Source: JAHQVI01 sp963749875 (lineage in GTDB: Bacteria > Pseudomonadota > Alphaproteobacteria > Rhizobiales > Rhodomicrobiaceae). From it: a stretch of 64,000 bases of DNA. The position numbers and the translations under genes were made by a program. Positions 38,949-46,977 of this stretch are shown here, piece by piece; position 1 is the stretch's first letter; each line of letters starts with the position of its first letter. Below the pieces are notes generated by a model. The model had not been told where the DNA came from. It was given only the letters and a program-made list of their open reading frames with translations, and did no database searches. The DNA lies in assembly GCA_963749875.1 (NCBI GenBank), contig CAVVOX010000002.1:62001-126000 (forward strand). The letters run 5' to 3'.

Positions 38949-39065
38949 CGCTGCCCTGATTCGTCTGACTTAGACCATTGAAGTGTGATCATAAATGCGG
39001 TGCCTTAAACGCCAATGAGGTAAAGCACACTATCACGACGGCGACGTGAGACCCGGAGTTCGGAT
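38949..39065. promoter_or_regulatory. divergent promoter region of the glycan island
   Basis: 117 bases separate the starts of the minus-strand ABC-GH144-GH15-ppsA-GH94 operon and the plus-strand GH3 gene, so both promoters must lie here. No clear operator palindrome was found, and no regulator gene is encoded beside it. Confidence 0.45.
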
Positions 39066-41188
39066 ATGCGAATTGACGCCCTGCTTAAGAGCATGACGCT
39101 GGACGAGAAAATTGGCCAGCTAACGATGGTGTGTGGCCTGGGTGTGGACGCGCCCACGCTTTCCGACGCTCAGCTCCGGGATGCTGAGGCCGGACGGATC
39201 GGCAGCGTCCTCGGCCTGTGGGAGATCAGCGGGATCGAGCGTGCGCAGGCGGCGGCAAAGGCGTCCCGCCTCGCCATTCCGCTGATCGTGACGGCGGACG
39301 TCCTGCATGGCTATGAGACGATCTTTCCGATCCCGCTCGGGGAGGCGGCGGCTTTTGATCCCGCTCTGTGGGAGGCGACTGCGAGAGCGGCGGCGGAGGA
39401 GGCGTCCTCAGGCCGCATCGATCTGACCTTCGCGCCGATGCTCGACGTTGCGCGCGATGCCCGCTGGGGCCGGATCGCGGAGTTCCCGGCGAAGACCCCT
39501 GGCTCGGCGCCCGCTTTGCCGAGGCGAAGGTGCACGGCTTCCAGCACGGCTTTTCCGGGCCGAGCGTGCTTGCGGCGACGGCAAAGCATCTCGGCGCCTA
39601 TGGCGCGGTCATGGCGGGGCGGGAATATAATTCCGTCGATATTTCGGCGCGCAGCCTGCATGAGGTCTACCTTCCGCCTTTCGCCGCCGCGGTGCGGGCG
39701 GGCGTGGCCGCGATCATGCCGTCTTTCAACGACCTTGGAGGGATCCCCATGGCCGCGAACGCCGCCATTCTCAGGCATGTAGTGCGTGAGCGATGGGGCT
39801 TCGACGGCGTGATCGTCAGCGATTATGCGGCGGTTGGGGAGCTCCTGATGCACGGGGTCGCCGCCGATCTGGCGGAAGCGGCGGCGCTCGCGATCAAGGC
39901 GGGTGTCGATATCGACATGGTCAGCGATGCTTATCCCAAGGGCTTGGCCGTCGCGTTGCGGCGCGGACTGGTCGAGGAGGCGCTCATCGACGAGGCGGTC
40001 CGCCGCGTCCTGATGTTGAAAGCGAAGTTGGGGCTTTTGGGCGAGGGGGCGCAGGGGCCGGCGTCCGCAAGTCCTCCCCCCGGCAACGCCCATCGCGACC
40101 TTGCCCGCGACGCCGCGCGACGCTCAATCGTCCTCTTGCAGAACCGCGGCGATGTCCTGCCGTTGCGGGGCGAAAGACAGTCCCTCGCCGTGCTCGGCCC
40201 GCTCGCGGACGATCAAAACGAGATGCTCGGGCCCTGGCACGCGGTCGGCAAGGCAGAGGGGACGAGAAGCATTCTGGCCGGCATCCGGGAAGTGCTTCCG
40301 GCTTGGGAGATCACGCACAAAGCCGGTAGCGGCATTCACGATGACGATCCGGACGCTCTCTCCGGGGCTTTGGAGGCGGCGCGCAAGGCCGATCTGGTGC
40401 TTCTATGCCTGGGCGAGGCGGCCAGCATGAGCGGCGAGGCGGCAAGCCGCGCGCAGCCGGATTTGCCCGAGGTCCAGCGCCGTCTTGCGGAAGCCGTCTT
40501 TGCATTGGGTAAGCGGGCGATCGTCGTGCTCTGCTCGGGGCGGCCGCTCACCATCCCCTGGCTGTTCGAAAAGGCCGACGCCGTGCTTGCAGCCTGGTTC
40601 CCCGGTAGCGAGGCCGGACCGGCTCTGGCCGAGGTGCTGACCGGCCGGTGGAATCCGAGCGGCAGGCTGCCGGTCTCCTGGCCGGTCCATGTCGGCCAGA
40701 TGCCGATCTTTTATGCGCACCGCCCGACCGGCCGTCCGGCCAAGCCGGACGATATGGGCACGAGCCGCTATATTGATGTGCCCGTCGAGCCGCAATTTCC
40801 GTTCGGTCACGGGCTGTCCTATACGCGCTTCGCCTATCGCGCCTTGCGTCTTTCCCGTAAGGCATTGCGCCCCGGCGAGTCGGTGGTGGTCGAGGCCGAT
40901 ATCGCCAATGAAGGGAACCGCGATGGGGAGGAAACCGCCTTTCTGTTCATCCGCGACCCCGTGGCGAGCGTTGCGCGGCCGGTTTTGGAACTGAAAGCCG
41001 TCGCCAAAATCGCGTTGGCCGCGGGCGAGAGCGGAACGGCGCGTTTCGAGCTGTCCTGCGAGCAGCTAGCCTTTCCGGACGAGGCAGGGACTAGCGTGCT
41101 AGAGGCCGGACAAATTGACGTGTTGGTCGGCCCCAAAGCCGACCGCAATCTGTTGCTCAAGGGCACTCTTGAGGTGCAGATCGCATAG
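39066..41188 (+). CDS. Glycoside hydrolase family 3 beta-glucosidase, frameshifted
   Basis: A retaining beta-glucosidase of the BglX type. The first frame covers RIDALLKSMTLDEKIGQLT, ADVLHGYETIFPIPLGEAAAF and ARDARWGRIAE, then shifts near 39481. The second frame resumes with PGEDPWLGARFAEAKVHGFQ. One base is missing between GAG and TTCCC. The corrected product has about 707 residues. The nucleophile Asp is in GVIVSDYAAVGEL (about 253). The C-terminal sandwich and fibronectin-III-like domains follow, with QFPFGHGLSYTRFAY. No signal peptide is visible. It could hydrolyse sophorose or other beta-glucosides left by the phosphorylase. Confidence 0.87.
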
Positions 41189-41288
41189 CTCTGGGCCGAT
41201 CCCGGCCATCATCGGCAGGGCTTTGGCAATAAGACCGATGACAATAAATGCGGGCAATACGCCCAAGCGCAGCCTTTTGGATCGCTCA

Positions 41289-42470
41289 ATGGCTCACGAT
41301 CGGCCCGATAAGAAAACTGACAAGCCGGGGCTGAAGGCGAAAGTCGCGTTTCTGAGCCAGCCGGATGCCTATCCCGGCGCGGTCGACGAGGTCATATTGC
41401 GCGAAACGCATATGTCCCGCGTCTTTCTTGCCGGCGAGCGCGTTTACAAGCTGAAAAAGCCGATCCGTTCCGATTTTCTCGACTTCTCCACGATCCGCCG
41501 CCGCAAAGCCGCCTGCCATGAAGAATTGCGGCTGAATCGCAGGCTCGCCAGGGAAACCTATCTGGGCGTCGTGCCGCTGACGCAATCCGGGAAGCGCCTG
41601 GCGATCGGCGGTGACGGCGAGGCCGTGGACTGGCTCGTCATGATGAAGCGGCTCGATGAGCGCCTGATGCTCGAAGAGCAGATTGTCGGCGAGCGCCTGC
41701 AAAGCCGTGATCTCGACCGGCTTGCCGACGTTCTGATCGGCTTCTACCGGCACGCATCACCCACCTCTCTCGCTCCCAGTCAGCAGATTGCAGACTGGAA
41801 ACGGGGCCTGGCCTTCAATCGGCGGATCCTTCTCGACGCGCGTCTTGAGCTTCCTTGCGGCCTCATCCGGCAGACCGGACGCATTCAGGAAGCGTTTCTG
41901 GCGCAATGCGGGGATTGGTTCGTCCGGCGCAGCCGCGCCCGCCTCATTGTCGATGCGCATGGCGATTTGCGGCCGGAACATATCTGGCTTGGCGAGCCCT
42001 TGCAGATCATCGACCGCCTGGAATTCAATGCGCGTTTGCGGACGCTCGATGCTCTGTCCGAGATTGCCTTCCTCGATCTGGAATGCGCAAGATTAGGCGC
42101 AGCCTGGGCGGGAGCGCATTTGCGCCGCCGCATTTTCGGGCGTTTGCCAAAGCTCGAAGACGAAGCGCTCTTTCATTTCTACCGGAGCTATCATGCGATG
42201 GTGCGCGCGCGTCTCGCCATTGCGCATCTCCTGGAGCCGAAGCCGCGCAACCCGCAAAAATGGCGGCCTCTCGCCTTGAGCTATCTGACGCTTGCCTATG
42301 AGGATGTGAGGCGGCTTCCGGACGTCGTCAGAAAACGAGCAGGTCGGTCAGCGGGCGGTTCAGGTAGAGCCGCCCTATCGTCTCCGCAAGCAGCGGGGCT
42401 GCGGAAACAATGTCGATCTTCTCGCGCGCCGGGCTTCCTTGCAGCCGGAAGGGCGCCGCCGTATCGGTAA
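41289..42470 (+). CDS. Aminoglycoside-phosphotransferase-like kinase (COG2187 type)
   Basis: From ATG 41289 (MAHDRPDKK) the product has 393 residues. It shows KKPIRSDFLDFSTIRRRKAACHEELRLNRRL at the N terminus (an uninterrupted run split here by sense), and a protein-kinase-like catalytic loop VDAHGDLRPEHIWL with RLEFN as the metal-binding stretch, as in COG2187 proteins of unknown substrate. The last roughly 48 codons (from 42328) are antisense to the 3' end of prs and have low-complexity Arg/Ser/Ala text, so the native C terminus may be shorter or the stop altered. No P-loop ATPase domain, fused in some relatives, is present. Confidence 0.75.
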   Translation: MAHDRPDKKTDKPGLKAKVAFLSQPDAYPGAVDEVILRETHMSRVFLAGERVYKLKKPIRSDFLDFSTIRRRKAACHEELRLNRRLARETYLGVVPLTQSGKRLAIGGDGEAVDWLVMMKRLDERLMLEEQIVGERLQSRDLDRLADVLIGFYRHASPTSLAPSQQIADWKRGLAFNRRILLDARLELPCGLIRQTGRIQEAFLAQCGDWFVRRSRARLIVDAHGDLRPEHIWLGEPLQIIDRLEFNARLRTLDALSEIAFLDLECARLGAAWAGAHLRRRIFGRLPKLEDEALFHFYRSYHAMVRARLAIAHLLEPKPRNPQKWRPLALSYLTLAYEDVRRLPDVVRKRAGRSAGGSGRAALSSPQAAGLRKQCRSSRAPGFLAAGRAPPYR

Positions 42471-43383
42471 CGACAAGACGGTCGATCGCGCCATCGGCAA
42501 TGATCTCCTCCGCTCCCGGCATGAACAGGCCATGCGCGACAAGCGCCAGAACACGCCGTGCGCCGGCGCGGCGCGCCGCTTTGGCCGCGCGGAGAAGCGT
42601 GCCGCCGGAGCTGATAAGATCGTCGATGATCAGGGCTGTGGCATCCTTCACATCGCCGACGAAATGCTGGCCCGAAACCACGCCTCCGCTTCGGTATTTT
42701 TCGGCAAAGGCATTGCCAATCGAGCGGCCGGTCGCCGCTTCGAGCGATTGCCGGAAGAGCTCCGCGCGCTTTGCCCCGCCCGTATCGGGGGAGACGACGC
42801 AAAGGCGCTCGTCTTCCAGCTTGCGGCAGGAATCGACAAGGAGCGGCGTTGCGCTCAGGGCCACGGTCGGACAGCGAAAGGCATTTTCGAAGGCCGCCGG
42901 ATTGTGCACCTCCAGCGTGACGATACGGTCGGTGCCGACCAATTCGAACATCCCGGCAATATAGCGGGTCGTCACCGGATCGTGCGGCTTGGTGCGGCGG
43001 TCTTTGCGCGCATAGCACAGATAGGGCGTGACCGCCGTCACCCGTTCCGCGCCCGCGTCCTTCAGCGCACCGATGAAGAACAATAATCGGCAGAGCTTGT
43101 CGTTCGCGCTTTGCGACGGGCCGCCGTGGAGGCTGTGAAGGACAAAGACATCGCTCCCGCGAACGGCGTCGAGCGGGCGGATCTTATGCTCGCCATCCTC
43201 GAAATCGCGCTCTTCATGTGCGCTGAGAGGGTGGCTAAGGCGATCCGCGACGCCCTTTCCAAGCTCCTCGCTTCCCTTCAGCGCGAACAGCCTGAACATT
43301 CCGGCATCTTTCAGCGGGGGTGCTTGATCTGCGGGAGACCAGAGCGCGGTCTTAAGCGGTGCTGCGTTGTCAGTCGAGGTCAT
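42328..43383 (-). CDS. prs: Ribose-phosphate pyrophosphokinase
   Basis: Makes PRPP from ribose 5-phosphate and ATP. The 351-residue protein carries YLCYARKDRRTKPHDPVTT (flexible loop with the ARKDRR signature) and the PRPP-binding loop ALIIDDLISSGGTLL (about 236-250). It is longer than housekeeping Prs proteins at the N terminus (about 30 extra residues) and is probably a second, specialised copy. It is divergently transcribed from pncB, the PRPP-consuming enzyme, with a 174-base shared promoter region. Confidence 0.9.
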   Translation of the reverse strand: MTSTDNAAPLKTALWSPADQAPPLKDAGMFRLFALKGSEELGKGVADRLSHPLSAHEERDFEDGEHKIRPLDAVRGSDVFVLHSLHGGPSQSANDKLCRLLFFIGALKDAGAERVTAVTPYLCYARKDRRTKPHDPVTTRYIAGMFELVGTDRIVTLEVHNPAAFENAFRCPTVALSATPLLVDSCRKLEDERLCVVSPDTGGAKRAELFRQSLEAATGRSIGNAFAEKYRSGGVVSGQHFVGDVKDATALIIDDLISSGGTLLRAAKAARRAGARRVLALVAHGLFMPGAEEIIADGAIDRLVVTDTAAPFRLQGSPAREKIDIVSAAPLLAETIGRLYLNRPLTDLLVF

Positions 43384-43557
43384 ATGTCGCTCATTCGATC
43401 CGCTCGGGAGGCGGTTTCTTCCTCCCGGGTTTAAACTTTTCGAAATTCGGCGTTATCCTGCGTTGACTTCGGTCAACACACTGCGTCCGAAACGCAATCA
43501 CGCTTTGCGTGTTATGCGACGAACGCGAAAACAAAGCCTTACGGCTTGAGGAAGGCT

Positions 43558-44898
43558 ATGGACGTTGGCGACAGTCCGCTCCTGACGGACCTTTATCAGC
43601 TTAACATGATGCAGGCTTATCTGGATTCCGGAAAGACGGATACGGCCGTTTTCGAGTTCTTCGTCCGCAGGTTTCCGCCGCGCCGCGGCTTTCTCATGGC
43701 TGCCGGGCTCGAGTACGCTCTGGACTATCTTGAGCACTTGCGCTTTTCGCCCGATGAGCTTGGCTGGCTGGAGAAGACCGGCCGTTTCAGCCGGGCCTTC
43801 CTCGATTATCTGTCCGATCTGCGCTTTACCGGCGATGTCCACGCCATGCCGGAGGGTACGATCTTTTTTGCCGACGAGCCGATCCTTCGCATCACAGCGC
43901 CGCTGCCGGTTGCGCAGCTCGTCGAAACGCGGCTGATGAATATCTTGCATCTCCAGTGCCTGATCGCATCCAAGGCCGCGCGATATAAGCTTGCCGCGCC
44001 GGATAAGTCCCTGATCGATTTCGGCTTTCGCCGCTCGCATGGCAGCGAGGCCGGCATTATGGCCGCCCGGACAAGCTACATTGCCGGCTTTACCGGGACG
44101 GCGACCGTGATGGCCGGGAAGCTCTTCGGCATTCCGATTTTCGGCACGCTGGCCCATTCCTTCATCGAGGCCTTTGACGATGAGGTCGAGGCTTTCGACG
44201 CTTTCGCGCGGGCCCGTCCCGAAGGCCTCACTCTGCTCATCGACACTTACGATACCGAACGCGGCGCCAGGCGGGTCGTTTCCCTGGCTCCGCGTTTGCA
44301 GGAGGCCGGCATCAAGATCGGAGCCGTCCGTCTCGACAGCGGCGACCTGATCGCGCTCTCCAAATCGGTGCGCCGCATTCTCGATGAGGGCGGGCTCGCC
44401 GATGTCGGCATTTTTGCCAGCGGCGGCATCACCGAGGACAAGATCCTTGCCATGGCCGAAGCGAACGCCCCGATTGATGGATTCGGCATTGGCACCGATC
44501 TCACGGTGTCGTCCGACGTTCCGGCTCTGGACTGCGCCTATAAGCTGCAGGAATTTGCCGGTGTGCCGCGGCGCAAGCAGTCCCCGAGAAAGGCGACATG
44601 GCCGGGGCGGAAACAGGTTTGGCGCGTCTTTGACGCGGGCGGGCACATGGCCGGAGACGTCATCTCGCTGGAGGATGACGACCAGGCGGGCGAACCGCTG
44701 CTCGAGCTTGTGATGAAAGAGGGCGTTCGCACAACGCCGCCCGAAACGCTTGAGGAGATCCGCGGCCGCGCGGCGCGCAATCTGGAGGCGCTTCCCGGAC
44801 CTCTAAGCCGGCTTGAACGCGGGGCACCCTATCCGGTTTCGATTTCGGACGCCTTGCGGGCATTGGCCAAAGAGGTCGATCGCCGCCTCAGCGAATAA
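43558..44898 (+). CDS. pncB: Nicotinate phosphoribosyltransferase
   Basis: Joins nicotinate and PRPP to nicotinate mononucleotide, the Preiss-Handler entry of NAD salvage. The 446-residue protein begins with the family pattern LLTDLYQLNMMQAYLDSG, continues with FVRRFPPRRGFLMAAGLEYAL, DFGFRRSHGSEAG and RLDSGDLIALSK, and has SGGITEDKI and GIGTDLTVSSD at the phosphate site. GAGGAAGG precedes ATG 43558, which is preferred over TTG 43546. It is followed 13 bases later by pncA. Confidence 0.93.
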   Translation: MDVGDSPLLTDLYQLNMMQAYLDSGKTDTAVFEFFVRRFPPRRGFLMAAGLEYALDYLEHLRFSPDELGWLEKTGRFSRAFLDYLSDLRFTGDVHAMPEGTIFFADEPILRITAPLPVAQLVETRLMNILHLQCLIASKAARYKLAAPDKSLIDFGFRRSHGSEAGIMAARTSYIAGFTGTATVMAGKLFGIPIFGTLAHSFIEAFDDEVEAFDAFARARPEGLTLLIDTYDTERGARRVVSLAPRLQEAGIKIGAVRLDSGDLIALSKSVRRILDEGGLADVGIFASGGITEDKILAMAEANAPIDGFGIGTDLTVSSDVPALDCAYKLQEFAGVPRRKQSPRKATWPGRKQVWRVFDAGGHMAGDVISLEDDDQAGEPLLELVMKEGVRTTPPETLEEIRGRAARNLEALPGPLSRLERGAPYPVSISDALRALAKEVDRRLSE

Positions 44899-44911
44899 GA
44901 GAGGATTGATC

Positions 44912-45556
44912 ATGGCAACGCAAATCACCCCTGGCGAGAACGACGTGCTGATCGTCGTCGATGTGCAGAATGATTTCTGCCCGGGCGGCAATCTTGCCGT
45001 TCCGAACGGGGACGAAGTCGTTCCGATCATCAACCGTATCGCGGAGCGCTTTCCTCACGTGCTGTTCACCCAGGACTGGCATACGCCGGGCCACATGTCC
45101 TTCGCCTCCTCGCATCCGGGCAAGCAGCCCTTCGACAAGATCGAGGCGGCCTATGGTGAGCAGATCCTTTGGCCGGACCATTGCGTTCAAGGCACCAAGG
45201 GTGCCGAATTTTATCCGGAGCTGAATATTCCGCATACGGAACTGGTGCTCCGCAAGGGCTTTCGCCGAAACATCAACTCCTATTCCGCTTTTTTCGAGAA
45301 TGACGGGAAGACGCATACCGGTCTGACCGGCTATTTGCGGGAGCGGAAGCTGCAAAATGTCTTTCTTGCCGGTCTCGCTTTTGATGTCTGCGTCTTCTAT
45401 TCCGCCGAGGACGGGCATCGGCAAGGCTTCAATGTGTCGGTGATCGAGGATGCCTGCCGCGCCATCGACACGGACGGCTCGGATGCCGCGGCCCGGAAAA
45501 GGCTTGCAGAGCTAGCCATCCCGCTGATTCCTTCAGCCGCGATCCTCGGCGCTTAG
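44912..45556 (+). CDS. pncA: Nicotinamidase
   Basis: Hydrolyses nicotinamide to nicotinate and ammonia, feeding PncB. The 214-residue protein has the catalytic triad D17 (VVDVQNDF), K115 (LVLRKGF) and C160 (AFDVCVFYS), with metal ligands D55, H57 (TQDWHTPGH) and H90. AGAGGATTG precedes ATG 44912. Directly downstream of pncB, it completes a nicotinamide-to-NaMN module with prs as PRPP supplier. Confidence 0.94.
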   Translation: MATQITPGENDVLIVVDVQNDFCPGGNLAVPNGDEVVPIINRIAERFPHVLFTQDWHTPGHMSFASSHPGKQPFDKIEAAYGEQILWPDHCVQGTKGAEFYPELNIPHTELVLRKGFRRNINSYSAFFENDGKTHTGLTGYLRERKLQNVFLAGLAFDVCVFYSAEDGHRQGFNVSVIEDACRAIDTDGSDAAARKRLAELAIPLIPSAAILGA

Positions 45557-45620
45557 AGCGGGTCCGGTTCCACGGAAACATCTGTGGAAACCGCTAAACT
45601 ACCTCTCCCCATGGGAGAGG
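45555..45620. repeat. palindromic intergenic repeats after pncA
   Basis: CGGTTCCAC (45565-45573) pairs with GTGGAAACCG (45584-45593), flanked by AGCG/CGCT, followed by CCTCTCCC-CAT-GGGAGAGG (45602-45620). Both are of the rhizobial intergenic palindrome style. They lie between convergent pncA and the phosphoribosyltransferase gene and may end both transcripts. Confidence 0.6.
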
Positions 45621-45653
45621 GGGCTGCTGGCGCAAGTGCGAGCGCCAAGCGCA

Positions 45654-46358
45654 TCACCGGGCTTTCGCGTCCGGCTGGCCGGTCGGTCCCGGCTCGCGCT
45701 CGGGAAAGCGCGCTAGGAGGTCGATGACCTCCTGATCATCGATTTGCCGGAAGTCCCAATAATAGAACCCGATGGCGCCGAAATCCTCATGCTCCTCGAG
45801 ACAGACGACATGGTCGGCTTCCCGGCGCATCTGTGCCATGACCTCGGTCGGCGCGACCGGAACGGCGAGGATCAGTGTCTTCGGCCCCCGCATGCGCGTC
45901 GCCTCCAGGGCGGCGCGGGTCGTCGCGCCCGTCGCGATCCCATCATCGACCACGATCGCGGTCCGCCCGGCAACATCAATCCGCGGCCGCGTGCGCAAAT
46001 AAAGCTTCCGGCGCCGTTCGATCTCGGCAAGCTCCTGCTCGCAGATCTTGTTGAATTCGGTTTCGCTGATGCCGCCCAGCCGGATGACGTCTTCATTGCG
46101 CACGATATGCGGCGCCTCACCATCGACGACGGCGCCCATCGCCAATTCCGGCTGCCACGGCACGCCGATCTTGCGGACCAGGATCAGATCGAGCGGTGCA
46201 TCGAGCGTGGCCGCCACTTCCGCCGCGACAGGAACGCCGCCACGCGGCAGCGCGAGGATAACCGGATGCTGTTCCTTGTAGCCGCTGAGACGTGCCGCCA
46301 GCTTTCGTCCCGCGTCCTCTCGATCTCTGAAGCTCATATAATTGGCCTCGTTCGGCAT
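45654..46358 (-). CDS. Phosphoribosyltransferase-domain protein
   Basis: A 234-residue type I PRTase-fold protein: FRDREDAGRKLAARL, HPVILALPRGGVPVAAEVA, LDLILVRKIGVPWQPELAMGA, the PRPP motif RTAIVVDDGIATGATT (about 127-142), and a C-terminal EEHEDFGAIGFYYWDFRQI. Proteins of this group are often found as standalone or fused stress-related PRTases; the base acceptor is unknown. GGGAGCGGG precedes ATG 46358. It is convergent with the NAD salvage genes. Confidence 0.83.
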   Translation of the reverse strand: MPNEANYMSFRDREDAGRKLAARLSGYKEQHPVILALPRGGVPVAAEVAATLDAPLDLILVRKIGVPWQPELAMGAVVDGEAPHIVRNEDVIRLGGISETEFNKICEQELAEIERRRKLYLRTRPRIDVAGRTAIVVDDGIATGATTRAALEATRMRGPKTLILAVPVAPTEVMAQMRREADHVVCLEEHEDFGAIGFYYWDFRQIDDQEVIDLLARFPEREPGPTGQPDAKAR

Positions 46359-46526
46359 TGCCCGCTCCCGCTCGCTTTTTCGGGAGATGCCGGCAATCGT
46401 GGCTCAGCGGCGCAGCAATGTGTTTGACCGCGATCAATCCTCGCGTCCCGATCGGGCATGAAACACGTGCTTGCCGGACGCATTTCCCGCCGTCCCTTGC
46501 TCATTTGCCAGGCTTGGGCCGGATTG

Positions 46527-46787
46527 TCAGGCGGCCGGCGGCGGTTCATCCTCCTGGTCCAGCTCCGGCGCTGCGATGTCGACGATGGCCTTGACGACAG
46601 GGTCTTCCGACCCGCGATCGGCGAAAATCTCCTCATCGCCAATCGTGATCTTCGCGGCGGCCTCTTCCAGCTGGGCGTGTGCGGGTGCCAGCGCAAGAAT
46701 GCGGGCCACCGCATGATCGCTGAGGGTCCGGAACAGATGTCTGACATCCTCGTTCGTCGGACGTTTCGAAGGCGCTTCTTGTGGCAT
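46527..46787 (-). CDS. Small acidic protein of unknown function
   Basis: From ATG 46787, preceded by GGAGGAC, the product has 86 residues (MPQEAPSKRPTNEDVRHLFR … DQEDEPPPAA). It is soluble and acidic with predicted helices (VRHLFRTLSDHAVARILAL). The ribosome site and coding-like composition support a real gene. I do not recognise the family. Confidence 0.6.
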   Translation of the reverse strand: MPQEAPSKRPTNEDVRHLFRTLSDHAVARILALAPAHAQLEEAAAKITIGDEEIFADRGSEDPVVKAIVDIAAPELDQEDEPPPAA

Positions 46788-46835
46788 GACGTCCTCCATT
46801 CCTGGGCTCATCCTGACTGGTCAATGTCAAATACA

Positions 46836-46940
46836 TAGCGCAATGCGCGTCCGAATGGACGCGGGAACAGTTGCGCTCGCCTTTTGATATAGATCAACTT
46901 GACCTCGTCCAATTGAGTCCACTTGAACGAGGGTTGATCT
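46836..46940 (+). mobile_element. TA-bounded twin-hairpin MITE-like element, copy 4
   Basis: A 105-base copy of the short form (no CCCCGC-GAAG-GCGGGG block), like copy 1. It begins TAGCGCAATGCGCGTCC and ends GTTGATCT with G in place of the final A. Hairpin II has mismatches (CGTCCAATTG). It lies between the start of the small minus-strand gene at 46787 and the 3' end of the DUF3604 gene, interrupting nothing visible. Confidence 0.82.
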
Positions 46941-46977
46941 GGTGCCGGCCAGCTGCTCCCAAAGATTCGTGTGTTGA

